NCBI GenBank assembly: GCA_021794655.1 | Contig: JAJYQJ010000068.1 | Coordinates: 1 to 64,000, forward strand | Direction: 5' to 3' | Source: Actinomycetes bacterium | Lineage (GTDB): Bacteria; Actinomycetota; Acidimicrobiia; Acidimicrobiales; RAAP-2 | DNA length: 64,000 nt | In this document: positions 19,258-28,158 of the stretch, piece by piece | Position numbering within the stretch: position 1 is the stretch's first letter | How the letters are laid out: the number at the start of each line of letters is the position of its first letter | Position numbers and translations under genes: made by a program | Notes under the pieces: generated by a model | The model's database searches: none | Seen by the model: the letters and a program-made list of their open reading frames with translations, nothing else | What the model was told of the DNA's origin: nothing

Positions 19258-20607
19258 GTGGAGCGAGAATCCTCGACGAACGAAGTCCACGACGTCTTAA
19301 TTGTCGGTGGCGGGCCTGGTGGATCAGCCTGCGCCTACTGGCTCGCGTCGGCCGGCTGGGACGTCGTCGTCGTCGAGAAGAAGCGGTTCCCAAGAGACAA
19401 GACCTGCGGGGACGGCCTGACCCCCCGGGCCGTTAAGCAGCTCGCCGACATGGGCCTCGAGGACTCGCTAACCGGAGCGCATCGCTACCGCGGTCTCATC
19501 GCGTACGGTTTCGGGCGAACGATGGAGTTGCCGTGGCCGGCGCACCCGATCTTCGGCGACTACGGATACACGATCACCCGCCACGACCTCGACGGTATCG
19601 TCGCGGACCACGCGGCCAAGGCGGGCGCGACCGTGCTCCAAGGTTCAGAAGCGCTCTCGCCGATCCTCGAACACGACGCGAGACCAGATCCGAGTTCGTC
19701 TCGCCCGAAGTGCGCTACACCGTCGACGATCCCCTACTGCGCCGGCGCCCGGGTACGAGACAGCGAGACCGGAGAGATAAAGGAGCTAAGGGCGCGCTAC
19801 GTCGTAGTCGCCGACGGCTCAAACTCCCGCTTCGGTCGGGCACTCGGCACGTCGCGGGATCGTCACAGACCTATGGGCATGGCACTTCGCACCTACTACA
19901 CCTCACCGCGCCACGACGAGTCGTTCATCGAGTCTCATCTCGATATAAGAGACGCCTCCGGAAACGTAGTTCCAGGATATGGATGGATATTTCCGATGGG
20001 TGACGGAAGGGTGAACGTCGGCGTCGGGCTCCTCTCGACTTCTGCGAGATGGAAAGGGGTGAACACGACTGAGCTGATGAACACCTTTGTCAACTGGGCA
20101 CCGAGATCCTGGGAGCTCACCCCTCAGAACTGTTGTGGTCCAGCTACCGGAGGAAAACTCCCGATGGGCCTGTCGGTCACCCCCTGGAGCGGGGAGAACA
20201 CCCTCGTCATCGGCGACGCCGGGGGTGCGATCAACCCGTTCAACGGTGAAGGGATCTCTTACGCCTACGAGACAGGACGCCTCGCGGCCAACTCGCTGGA
20301 CCTAGCGCTTGGCGGTGGGGGTCGAGAGGCTCTCGCGACTTACGCAAGAGACCTCGAAGAGACTTACTCCTCCTACTACGCCGTCGGTCAAGCGTTCGTG
20401 AGGATGATCAGCAACCCGAGCGCGATGCGCGTGTGCGTCGGCGCCGGGATGCACTCGGAGTTCTTGATGACCCAGCTCTTAAGAGTGATGGCGAACCTCA
20501 TGCGCCCGGACGTACTTGGACCCGCGGAGATCGGCTTCAAAGGGATGAAAGCCGCCTCGCGGACTCTCGATATCTACCGCGGCTTAAAGAGGCCACCGGC
20601 GACTTGA
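19258..20607 (+). CDS. geranylgeranyl reductase family FAD-dependent oxidoreductase (MenJ-like)
   Basis: A 449-residue flavoprotein. The N-terminal Rossmann motif VLIVGGGPGGSACAYWLASA is followed by RFPRDKTCGDGLTPRAV, the signature of the geranylgeranyl reductase family, and by the FAD motif GDAGGAINPFNGEGISYAYE. The family saturates isoprenoid chains; in actinobacteria one member (MenJ) partly reduces the menaquinone side chain. Divergence from nuoA-N, whose product uses menaquinone, supports that role, but archaeal-type lipid or chlorophyll reductases share the fold. GTG start with a poor ribosome-binding site. Its last 34 bases overlap the end of hemL on the other strand. Confidence 0.82.
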   Translation: MERESSTNEVHDVLIVGGGPGGSACAYWLASAGWDVVVVEKKRFPRDKTCGDGLTPRAVKQLADMGLEDSLTGAHRYRGLIAYGFGRTMELPWPAHPIFGDYGYTITRHDLDGIVADHAAKAGATVLQGSEALSPILEHDARPDPSSSRPKCATPSTIPYCAGARVRDSETGEIKELRARYVVVADGSNSRFGRALGTSRDRHRPMGMALRTYYTSPRHDESFIESHLDIRDASGNVVPGYGWIFPMGDGRVNVGVGLLSTSARWKGVNTTELMNTFVNWAPRSWELTPQNCCGPATGGKLPMGLSVTPWSGENTLVIGDAGGAINPFNGEGISYAYETGRLAANSLDLALGGGGREALATYARDLEETYSSYYAVGQAFVRMISNPSAMRVCVGAGMHSEFLMTQLLRVMANLMRPDVLGPAEIGFKGMKAASRTLDIYRGLKRPPAT

Positions 20608-21977
20608 GTCGCGGCCTCACCGGCCGCGTCGATCGCAACCTCCAAGTCGTCATCTGTGTGCGCGAGTCCCGGGAACATGACCTCGTAGGGTCCCGGAGGT
20701 AGCGCGACTCCACGTTCTAAGAGCGCGTGGAAGAACGCTCGATAGACACCGTTCTCACCGATCGCTCGAGCTTCGTCGTAGTTTCTCGGAAGCCGTACCG
20801 TCCGCTCGTCGACCTCCGGATCGTGACCCGGTTCGTGGCCCAAACCGTCACCCGGTTCGGCGACGAACAGCCCGACGAGGGGGCCAATCGAGATGACGCT
20901 CGCCGCGAGCCCGCCGTCGGTTATCGACGTCGTGAGCCGATCGGCAAACCTCGCCGCTCTCGCCGTGAGCTGAGCGTACGCCGCGTCGTCGACGTTCGAT
21001 AGAACCGCCAGCCCCGCGGCGGTCGCGAGCGGATTCCCCGACAACGTCCCCGCCTGGTAGACCGGCCCGTCGGGTGCGAGGTACGCGAGGATCTGCGCCC
21101 TGCCCCCGAGCGCGCCGACCGGTAGACCCCCACCGATCACCTTGCCAAAGCACCACAGATCCGGCCTCACCTCGAACGTCGCGCTCGCACCACCCGCAGC
21201 GAGCCTGAACCCGGTTATCACCTCGTCGAAAATCAACAGCGCTCCGACCGCGTCGCACGCTCGACGGACTCCGTCCAAGAACCCGTCGGCCGGCGCGACG
21301 AGATTCATATTCGCCGCGACCGGTTCCACTATCACCGCCGCGACCGTCTCGTCCAGGTCGGGAACTTCGTTGTAGGGAACGACGAGCGTATCCGCGACCG
21401 CCCCCGGCGGCACGCCGGCCGAACCCGCCAAGCCGAGGGTCGCGACTCCACTTCCCCCTCCCGCCAACAACGCGTCGGAGTGCCCGTGATAACACCCCGC
21501 GAACTTCACGATCCGATTCCGGCCGGTGTAGCCGCGTGCGAGGCGAACCGCACTCATCGCGGCCTCCGTCCCAGAGGAGACGAGACGAACTTGATCGCAC
21601 CCCGCGACGCGTCCACATATCGCCTCCGCCAAGAGGACCTCGCCGGTCGTCGGGGCGCCGTACGTCGTGCCGTCGGCCGCCGCGCGCTTAATCGCCTCGG
21701 TCACGACAGGGTGCGCGTGACCCAAGAGGACTGCCCCGTAGGACTGGATGAAGTCGACGTAGCGATTCCCTTCGACGTCGAAGAGATACGCTCCCGATCC
21801 CCTAACGACGGTGAACGGCGTCCCTCCGACGGCCGAGAACGACCGCACCGGGGAGTCGACCCCGCCCGCGATTACCTTTCGCGAGCGATCGAACCACGAC
21901 TCGTTCGTAGAACGCTGCGGGGACGTCTTCTCCGGTCCCGTCGTCCGCTTAAGCGGTAGTTTCGACGAGGTGAACAC
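20574..21977 (-). CDS. hemL: glutamate-1-semialdehyde 2,1-aminomutase
   Basis: PLP enzyme that converts glutamate-1-semialdehyde to 5-aminolevulinate, second step of C5-pathway heme synthesis; 467 residues. Visible are the N-terminal VIAGGVDSPVRSFSAVGGTP, IFDEVITGFRLAAGG, and the Schiff-base lysine in WCFGKVIGGGLPVGALGGR. It is somewhat longer than usual because of an N-terminal leader of about 25 residues and an Asp/Glu/His-rich insertion around residue 365 (GDGLGHEPGHDPEVDE). It lies about 10.6 kb from hemB and is convergent with the reductase gene, which it overlaps by 34 bases. Confidence 0.93.
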   Translation of the reverse strand: MFTSSKLPLKRTTGPEKTSPQRSTNESWFDRSRKVIAGGVDSPVRSFSAVGGTPFTVVRGSGAYLFDVEGNRYVDFIQSYGAVLLGHAHPVVTEAIKRAAADGTTYGAPTTGEVLLAEAICGRVAGCDQVRLVSSGTEAAMSAVRLARGYTGRNRIVKFAGCYHGHSDALLAGGGSGVATLGLAGSAGVPPGAVADTLVVPYNEVPDLDETVAAVIVEPVAANMNLVAPADGFLDGVRRACDAVGALLIFDEVITGFRLAAGGASATFEVRPDLWCFGKVIGGGLPVGALGGRAQILAYLAPDGPVYQAGTLSGNPLATAAGLAVLSNVDDAAYAQLTARAARFADRLTTSITDGGLAASVISIGPLVGLFVAEPGDGLGHEPGHDPEVDERTVRLPRNYDEARAIGENGVYRAFFHALLERGVALPPGPYEVMFPGLAHTDDDLEVAIDAAGEAATQVAGGLFKPR

Positions 21978-22045
21978 TCTCCTAGCTTAACTGCAGCGTT
22001 CCCGCCTCGGATACGGAGAGCAGTTGGTCAGTCTTATTCAAAACG

Positions 22046-22261
22046 TCAATTCTTTCGGACGGATTCGCAGGGGGCAATCCCTTGCCCGTATGAACTTTGC
22101 AGGTTATAGCTAGATCGCCCGATACCCTGCTTTCGGAGTTCGTCCAAGACGCGTAGCACGCGCTTCGTTTCGTCATCATCACGTTGGGTGGTGACGTTTG
22201 CTATCTCCTCTTCGATCTCGTCGAGACGGTGATGATTTCGCTCAGATTTCCTAGTGGCCAA
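22046..22261 (-). CDS. small helical protein coupled to the Clp-fold protease
   Basis: 71 residues from TTG 22261. I chose this start because GGAAGGGAGG ends five bases before it, inside the protease gene, and because it overlaps the protease stop by 11 bases. The first half (RKSERNHHRLDEIEEEIANV and on to RVLRVLDELRKQG) is a charged, probably coiled-coil helix; the tail is polar. I recognise no family. Tight coupling to the protease suggests an adaptor, chaperone or antitoxin-like partner. This is inference from position only. Confidence 0.5.
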   Translation of the reverse strand: MATRKSERNHHRLDEIEEEIANVTTQRDDDETKRVLRVLDELRKQGIGRSSYNLQSSYGQGIAPCESVRKN

Positions 22262-23135
22262 AGTAGCCTCCCTTCCAATCAATAGCGAAGTAATGATGCC
22301 CACGCACCATCCTGTAATTTAGCAATAGGCTGTTATAGCTCGACAGCGCATCTCTCACATCGGGAGTGTCATCGAGGTCGTCAATATGGAGTTTCAGCTC
22401 TCTGCGTGCCACTTGCATCGAGATACCGCGAGCATGGGAATGCCACCGCTTCGTGTCATTGAGCTTTCGAGCTATTTCCGCAGCCCGATCTTTCTTCATG
22501 GTGATGGTTACGGGCAAACCTCTGGCCTCAGTGCGCTTCCAGTTCTTGAACTTATACTTTACGAGCCACTCTTCGAGCAACGCAATCGACAAATCTCTTG
22601 CTTGCTCATATTGGTAAAGCTCGGCCGGATCAAAATTTTGAATCAAATAGGCCAATTCAGCGGCAGTTAGGGTGCCGTTTCCTGATTTCTTTATGAGCCG
22701 ATCGAACTGCTCCAAGTAACCGAGTGCCGGAACATTCATCAGACTGCCCGGCCTCGGTAGTTGTGGATCAATCGGTCCCAGCGTAGCGGAATAGTCCATC
22801 AATATATTGTCACCTGCCATCACAAGAACAGTCCCTGCAGACATTGCAAAGGTTGTCACAACAAAATCCACAGTTCGGTAATGGTGGCGCAGCGTGTTCG
22901 CAATCCGTTCGGCCGCTTCGATGTAGCCACCGTTGGTTTCGAGGTTAACGACCAAGCGGCGGCGTCGAGGTTTGATCGCCTCTACCGCGACTTTGAGCGA
23001 CGATCCGTGGGCTTCATCAATCGGACCAACATATGTCAAGAGATTGGCTTCCATGAGACGCTCGACCTCTTGCGCTCGCGAACGCAGTTCGGCTTCGATT
23101 AACTCATTCGGATCCGTATGGAGTTGCTCGGCCAT
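22251..23135 (-). CDS. SDH-family Clp-fold serine proteinase
   Basis: 294 residues from ATG 23135. It resembles the SDH_protease family (PF01972), ClpP/SppA-fold serine peptidases. The core is RLVVNLETNGGYIEAAERIA (about 61-80), the nucleophile serine is probably S99 in FAMSAGTVLVMAGD, and a conserved acidic site is D123 in LGPIDPQ. There is no signal peptide, so the protein is cytoplasmic. The C-terminal third is basic and helical. The frame continues upstream to 23315, but that part covers the preceding small gene, whose stop lies five bases before ATG 23135. Base composition is visibly poorer in GC than the neighbours, which points to transfer. Confidence 0.75.
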   Translation of the reverse strand: MAEQLHTDPNELIEAELRSRAQEVERLMEANLLTYVGPIDEAHGSSLKVAVEAIKPRRRRLVVNLETNGGYIEAAERIANTLRHHYRTVDFVVTTFAMSAGTVLVMAGDNILMDYSATLGPIDPQLPRPGSLMNVPALGYLEQFDRLIKKSGNGTLTAAELAYLIQNFDPAELYQYEQARDLSIALLEEWLVKYKFKNWKRTEARGLPVTITMKKDRAAEIARKLNDTKRWHSHARGISMQVARRELKLHIDDLDDTPDVRDALSSYNSLLLNYRMVRGHHYFAIDWKGGYFGH

Positions 23136-23139
23136 TTTC

Positions 23140-23379
23140 TTAGAATTCGTCCCATCGCGTCTTGGCAGCACGGCGAGGGATTTCAGAACGATTCTCGGCG
23201 GAGAGCCGTTCCGTTCGCTCCCTACCCCTTGTATTGCCACCGAGACGCCCCAGCTCAACGACAGCAGCGTTCTTGTCCCAGTAGAGGTTATCGTCCTTAT
23301 CCCCGGGGACGACACTCCACGCCAAGGTGGAGGTTGTCATCTGGTTCAGGTAACGGAGCTTGCTTGACCGCTTCGGCAT
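23140..23379 (-). CDS. small basic protein ahead of the Clp-fold protease
   Basis: 79 residues, ATG 23379 preceded by AGGA at seven bases. It opens MPKRSSKLRYLNQM, continues NAAVVELGRLGG and ends SEIPRRAAKTRWDEF. This is the pattern of a widespread family of small basic proteins (typically ...NPAAVALGRLGG...GGKARA...RSEIARKAAKARW) of unknown, possibly nucleic-acid-binding, function. Here the central glycine/lysine-rich repeat is degenerate. The stop is five bases above the protease start, making a three-gene unit 23379-22046. Overlapping frames on the other strand look like shadows. Confidence 0.55.
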   Translation of the reverse strand: MPKRSSKLRYLNQMTTSTLAWSVVPGDKDDNLYWDKNAAVVELGRLGGNTRGRERTERLSAENRSEIPRRAAKTRWDEF

Positions 23380-23982
23380 AACTCCATCCTAGGTTCTCTT
23401 CAACCCTACGTGAACCAGATTCCCACTTCGAGGCGAAGTTCGGGCTTCTTCGCAAGAATGGTCACCAAACCGGTCAAGCATCAGCTGGATACCTTCCTGG
23501 GTAATACTCATCCACCACCAAGAAGTGCTGCCGCGCGAGCGGACCTCGATGCTGAGTCGGGCGAGACCAGGCAACGACAGGCGGCGACAGGAAACGACCA
23601 CAACCCAGCTAGACTTGCAGCGTGGATCAAACCTGTAGCCAAAGCGCGCTCTTCCTGGTACTATAGGTTGAGGTCTAATAGCCCTGGTTCACCAGGTCGG
23701 CGAGTCGTCGACGCGGACCGTTAGACGACGGTTGACCCGGTCGCCACAAGGTTGGAGACCGTGGTGCCAAAACACGCTCAAGAACGCTCTGGAACGAGGC
23801 TCGAACGGGGGAACTATGACGGCTGGCAAGAAGGCCATAACACCAGGTGAAACGTCACAACTCCACGCGGGTGCAGGCGTCTTGTCGGCAGCGCGGGTGA
23901 CTCTCGTTCCTCCAGGTCCAAGAAAGATCTGCACAGCTCGGCGTCGTTGCGATACCGGGCTCGTCTCGGGGCATAATAGATC
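23380..23982. other. 603-base gene-poor divergent region
   Basis: This lies between the protease cassette (leftwards) and the radical SAM gene (rightwards). A 70-codon minus-strand frame (23389-23601) contains SITQEGIQLMLDRFGDHSCE and may be a decayed gene end, but nothing supports a working product. A small hairpin CCTGG-TTCA-CCAGG lies near 23690. The only clear signal is a promoter-like pair just before 23983. Confidence 0.4.
23947..23977 (+). promoter_or_regulatory. promoter-like pair for the radical SAM gene, perhaps leaderless
   Basis: TTGCGA (23947-23952) and CATAAT (23972-23977) are separated by 19 bases. The -10 box ends five bases before ATG 23983, so transcription would begin at or very near the start codon. 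There is no ribosome-binding site before this ATG. That fits a leaderless mRNA, which is common in actinobacteria. The spacer is longer than ideal. Confidence 0.4.
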
Positions 23983-26256
23983 ATGCGGGTAAGCCTGGGT
24001 CCGACTCGTTCGAAGACGTCGGCAGCGACCATCGGCGGTGAGCGCCCGGCGAACCACCTTCGCGTCTGGCTGGCCGATCTCACTCACTACGGGTCCGGCC
24101 CCGCCGCCGAGACTATGCCAATCGGAATCGGTTTCATCGCTGGCTTCGCGAGAGACCACTGCAACCTCGTCGAACCAGTTCGCCTCTTCAAGTACCCACA
24201 CCGGTTGGCATCTGCGATCGAGGGCGACGACCTCCCAGACGTGATCGGATTCAGCAACTACATCTGGAACTCTTCCCTGTCGATCGCGTTCGCGAGGATC
24301 GTCCACGAACGCTCCCCCTCTACGATTTGTGTCTTCGGCGGTCCCCACTTCCCCAAGGAACCCCACCAGTCCGAGGAGTTCCTTACAAACCACCCAGAGA
24401 TCGACTTCTACGTCGAAGGTGAGGGCGAGCAGGCCTTCGCTCGACTGCTCGACGCAGTCGCGTCAGCTAAGAACCGGGGCGAGAGCGTCGATACCCACGC
24501 GATCATCTCCAGCGAGGTTCCTTCGCTTCGTTGGATAGACCGCGGCGGATCGGGGGAGTTCCACGCGACCGCGCTCGCAGAACGCATTCGCGACCTCGAC
24601 ACAGTTCCGTCGCCGTATCTGAGCGGCATGCTGGACGAGTTCTTCGACGGGGAACTCGCGCCGACTCTCCAGACGAATCGAGGGTGCCCGTTCACCTGCA
24701 CGTTCTGCCTCGAAGGCGGTGACTACTATCGCAAACTCAGCTCTTTTAGTGAAGACCGGGTCGTCTCTGAAATCGACTACATGGCAGTTCGGATGCAACC
24801 GGTAATCCGTGCCGGAGGGCGAGACGATCTCCTCATCACTGACTCGAACTTCGCTATGTACACTCCAGATCGCGTGACTTGCGCCGAGATAAAGGCGTGT
24901 CGCGACCGCTTCGGGTGGCCGACGCGGGTGAACGTGACGACGGGTAAGAATCGCAGGGAGCGGGTCCTCGACTCGATACGGCTGACCGACGGGGCCATCC
25001 AGCTCTCCGGAGCCGTCCAGAGCCTCGAACAAAGCGTGCTCGAAAACGTGAACCGCCAGAACATCGACGCCGAAGGGCTGATCGCGATCGCCCAGCAGTC
25101 GAGCGAACGTGGAACACCGACGTACAGCGACGTGATACTCGGGCTCCCAGGGGACACCCGTGAATCGCACGTCCGAACGGTCTGCACCCTCGTCAACGCG
25201 GGGTTCGGGCGGATCAACACGTTCCAGTGTGCCCTGCTTCCCGGAACGGAGCTCTTCGCTGACTCTATGAGGAAACAATTCGGCATCTCAACGAAGTACC
25301 GTACGGTTCCAAGGGGTCACGGGCGATACAAAGTCGGTACAGACTCGATCTCTGCCGTCGAGATAGATGAGGTCTGCGTAGCGACGTCGACCCTCAGCTT
25401 CGAAGACTACGTTTGGTGCCGAGAGTTCGACTTGGCACTCTTCTTGCTCCACAACGACCAGATCATGGCGGCGACGACGGCGATCGCGTCACGCATCGGC
25501 ATAGATCTCGGCGCGTTCATCACGAGAGCCGCGAAGTCGACCTGGCCAGGAAGGCTCGGAGAGATCCGGGAGGACTACGTGACCGCGACGAGAGAGCAGC
25601 TCTTTAACACCCGTGAGGAGTGCGAAGCGTTCGCGTTGGAGAACCTCGACAACTTCACCGGCGGCCGCACAGGCATGAACCTTCTCTACACGTTCCGGGC
25701 GATCGCCGTGATCGAGGCGGTAGACGAGATCGGAAAGCTCGCCTTAGAGGCACTGATGGAAGATCCCGCGGCGGCGGGATACGAGGACCTCCTCGCCGAG
25801 GCGGTCCGCTTCGACGTCCTCTCGTTGTCTGGACTCTGGGATCCAATCGAGCGCGCCGAGTCGCCAACTTCAGAGTTCCGCTACGACATCGCCGGACTCA
25901 TCGATCATGGCAGCGACGAGACGGATCCAACTCGGCCGCGCGACGCTAACGCGAAGCCGGTCGAGATAACCTTTGAGCTAAGTGACGCTTCACGCTCCAC
26001 GATGGACGCGTACGCTCGTGCGATGGGCGACGATCCGAGCGGGATCGGAAGGGCACTCACGAGGGTGCCAATCGGAGATCTAAAACGGGTCCCGCGGGTG
26101 GCAGAACCAGGAGAGACCTCGAGTACCTCGCGAGCTTCGGTGATCGAGCGCGAGAGCGGGAGCGGGATCGAGAGCGATCCGTCGGTTATCACAAAAACGG
26201 TAGATGGATCAGAGAAGGCAGAGGAGCCGGTCAAGATCTCGGTCTCATCACAATAA
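23983..26256 (+). CDS. B12-binding-type radical SAM protein of unknown substrate
   Basis: 757 residues. The N-terminal third (VWLADLTHYGSGPAAETMPI, then DVIGFSNYIWN and CVFGGPHFPKEP) resembles the cobalamin-binding Rossmann domain of class B radical SAM proteins. The catalytic [4Fe-4S] motif is CPFTCTFC (about residues 232-239), preceded by TNRG. Later segments LITDSNFAMYTPDR and YSDVILGLPGDTRESH belong to the radical SAM barrel. The last ~110 residues are polar Ser/Glu/Asp-rich and look disordered. Such enzymes methylate or rearrange natural products, lipids or tRNA. The neighbouring glycosyltransferase-methyltransferase suggests envelope or glycolipid chemistry, but the substrate is open. 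Its end overlaps the convergent neighbour by 26 bases. Confidence 0.78.
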   Translation: MRVSLGPTRSKTSAATIGGERPANHLRVWLADLTHYGSGPAAETMPIGIGFIAGFARDHCNLVEPVRLFKYPHRLASAIEGDDLPDVIGFSNYIWNSSLSIAFARIVHERSPSTICVFGGPHFPKEPHQSEEFLTNHPEIDFYVEGEGEQAFARLLDAVASAKNRGESVDTHAIISSEVPSLRWIDRGGSGEFHATALAERIRDLDTVPSPYLSGMLDEFFDGELAPTLQTNRGCPFTCTFCLEGGDYYRKLSSFSEDRVVSEIDYMAVRMQPVIRAGGRDDLLITDSNFAMYTPDRVTCAEIKACRDRFGWPTRVNVTTGKNRRERVLDSIRLTDGAIQLSGAVQSLEQSVLENVNRQNIDAEGLIAIAQQSSERGTPTYSDVILGLPGDTRESHVRTVCTLVNAGFGRINTFQCALLPGTELFADSMRKQFGISTKYRTVPRGHGRYKVGTDSISAVEIDEVCVATSTLSFEDYVWCREFDLALFLLHNDQIMAATTAIASRIGIDLGAFITRAAKSTWPGRLGEIREDYVTATREQLFNTREECEAFALENLDNFTGGRTGMNLLYTFRAIAVIEAVDEIGKLALEALMEDPAAAGYEDLLAEAVRFDVLSLSGLWDPIERAESPTSEFRYDIAGLIDHGSDETDPTRPRDANAKPVEITFELSDASRSTMDAYARAMGDDPSGIGRALTRVPIGDLKRVPRVAEPGETSSTSRASVIERESGSGIESDPSVITKTVDGSEKAEEPVKISVSSQ

Positions 26257-28120
26257 CTACGTTCCACGTCAGGAACTCCCGGATCAGGGGAGTTCGCACC
26301 AAAGAACGCGTCCAGCTCGGGTAGTACCTCGGAAAGACGTCGACCAGATCGGCGTCCGCCTCTCTCGCCCACCCCAAGACCTCTGATATGTCGAGTCTGA
26401 ACAGCGTCTTACCGAAGCGATTCTTCGGCTCTCGACCGTGTTTCTTGAAGTACCGGCGCGCCGCGAACTCGCCGCCGACATAGTGAAACGGAGCGGTCTC
26501 GTGTCCGCCCCAAGGCGAGAACCAGTTCGTAAAAGCGAGTACGACGCACCCCTGCGGCCTCACGACACGCAGCATCTCGTCGAACAAGAGGCGCGGACTC
26601 TCGACGTGCTCGAGAGCGTTCGACGAGAAGCACACGTCGAGCGAGTCACTCCTAAACGGAAGGTGCTGCCCGTCCCCTTGCACTCCGTGTGTGAACCGTC
26701 TCCCCGGCCACTGCATCTCGGCCGGATCGGGTTCCAACGTGAACGCGTCCGCGCCGTGTTCGCGCAGCACCTCGGTAAGGTGTCCCCCGCTCCCACCCAC
26801 GTCTACCACAAGAGCGGACTCAATCGGGGCATAACGGGCTATCAGGCGCAGGGAGTCGCGGGCGGTCTCGGTCGCGTAACCCTCTGGATCTCGTGTCTCA
26901 CGCAGCGACGCCGCGAGCAGTTTCAAGACCTCACGTCTGCCATACGTCGGAGGCCCCACAACAACTTGGAGGTCCGATAGCTCTCTCGCGGTCACCTCGC
27001 GACCGTCTCGTTGAAGGCGGCGCGCCCTTCGACTGGGGCTCGCTCGGTCGTGTGCGCGTGCGACCGCCTCGTCGCAGACCTCCAAGTACCTGTCGATCGT
27101 ATGAGACCACGGACGCTCCAACGCCCGTTTCCTCGCCGCGTCCCCCAACCGTCGAAGCCGGGCCGGATCCTTCGCGAGTGCTATCCATGCGTCTACCAGG
27201 GAGTCCAAGTCCGGCGCAAGCACACCGGTTACGCCGTGGACGACCGAGTCACGGATCCCGGCGACGTCGAGCGCTAGCGCCGGTGTCCCGACGGCCGCCG
27301 CTTCCATGACGACCATTCCCCAACCTTCATGAAACGCCGTATGCACGAGCATCGACGCAGACAAGAGAACGTCTCGTTTCTCCTCTTCACCGACGTGTCC
27401 CAACAACTCGACACCAGGGCCGACGAGTGGGAGAAGTTTATCGCGATCGGCCCCGTCACCGATAACGAGAAGCCTTCCCCCGACGTGAGGCTGAACTCGC
27501 GCCCACGCCCGCAGTACGAGATCAACTCGCTTATGGGGAACGAACCTGCTCAACACGGCGAACGTCGGCTCTTCGCTTCGAGCCTTGACTAGATCCTCTG
27601 GCGCAACCGCGTCGACACCGGATTCGATAATTCGTATCGACGTCGGCGGTACTCCAATCCTCTCCATCGCATCACGAGTCGACTGAGATACTGCGACGAA
27701 GAGACGATTGCGATACACGAGTGGCATTGCGTAGCACTCAAGCGCTCTGCCTACCTCGGCAGTCGGACGAGAGAAGTGCATACGCCACTGCTCGTCGTGC
27801 ACGTGGTGCATAAGACATATTGACGCCCCCTTGCGCCACAACGGGGAGAAGTACGGGATGCCGTTAGCTACATCGATCACGACGTCAAAGTCTCTGAACT
27901 GCGAGGCGAGCACTGCGGGGGCTCTTAGATACTGGCTGAACTGACCACCAGCTTCTACAACACGATACGCCCGCTCACCGACGGGACCGCCGCATACCAA
28001 CGCGACCTCGTGACCACGAAGTTGCATCTCGGACAAGAGACGGTCCACGAGTATCTCGGAACCCCCCGAAATTGGATTTGCGAGATCCCGCCACGAGACC
28101 GCGACTACGCGCATGGCCAC
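26231..28120 (-). CDS. glycosyltransferase (GT4-like) fused to SAM methyltransferase
   Basis: 629 residues in two enzymes. Residues 1-~370 are a GT-B glycosyltransferase: SWRDLANPISGGSEILVDRL at the start, FAVLSRFVPHKRVDLVLRAW, and the donor-site segment FHEGWGMVVMEAAAVGTPAL. Residues ~430-560 are a class I methyltransferase: VVDVGGSGGHLTEVLREHGA, then FSSNALEHVESPRLLF. A linker of about 60 basic residues joins them. In mycobacteria a similar glycosyltransferase and a methyltransferase are separate genes (Rv0225 and Rv0224c) in the region of aftD, so the fusion probably acts on a cell-wall glycan or glycolipid. No signal peptide. Confidence 0.85.
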   Translation of the reverse strand: MAMRVVAVSWRDLANPISGGSEILVDRLLSEMQLRGHEVALVCGGPVGERAYRVVEAGGQFSQYLRAPAVLASQFRDFDVVIDVANGIPYFSPLWRKGASICLMHHVHDEQWRMHFSRPTAEVGRALECYAMPLVYRNRLFVAVSQSTRDAMERIGVPPTSIRIIESGVDAVAPEDLVKARSEEPTFAVLSRFVPHKRVDLVLRAWARVQPHVGGRLLVIGDGADRDKLLPLVGPGVELLGHVGEEEKRDVLLSASMLVHTAFHEGWGMVVMEAAAVGTPALALDVAGIRDSVVHGVTGVLAPDLDSLVDAWIALAKDPARLRRLGDAARKRALERPWSHTIDRYLEVCDEAVARAHDRASPSRRARRLQRDGREVTARELSDLQVVVGPPTYGRREVLKLLAASLRETRDPEGYATETARDSLRLIARYAPIESALVVDVGGSGGHLTEVLREHGADAFTLEPDPAEMQWPGRRFTHGVQGDGQHLPFRSDSLDVCFSSNALEHVESPRLLFDEMLRVVRPQGCVVLAFTNWFSPWGGHETAPFHYVGGEFAARRYFKKHGREPKNRFGKTLFRLDISEVLGWAREADADLVDVFPRYYPSWTRSLVRTPLIREFLTWNVVIVMRPRS

Positions 28121-28158
28121 CGATCAATCACAGTCGTCCAACGTTAACCCATCGATCT

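Noticed and set aside
23389-23601. 70-codon minus-strand frame upstream of the protease cassette
   Set aside because: One stretch looks protein-like, but there is no ribosome-binding site, no partner and no recognised family; left as part of the gene-poor region.
23689-24393. 234-codon minus-strand open frame
   Set aside because: Mostly antisense to the radical SAM gene, whose N-terminal domain is convincing; no features of its own.
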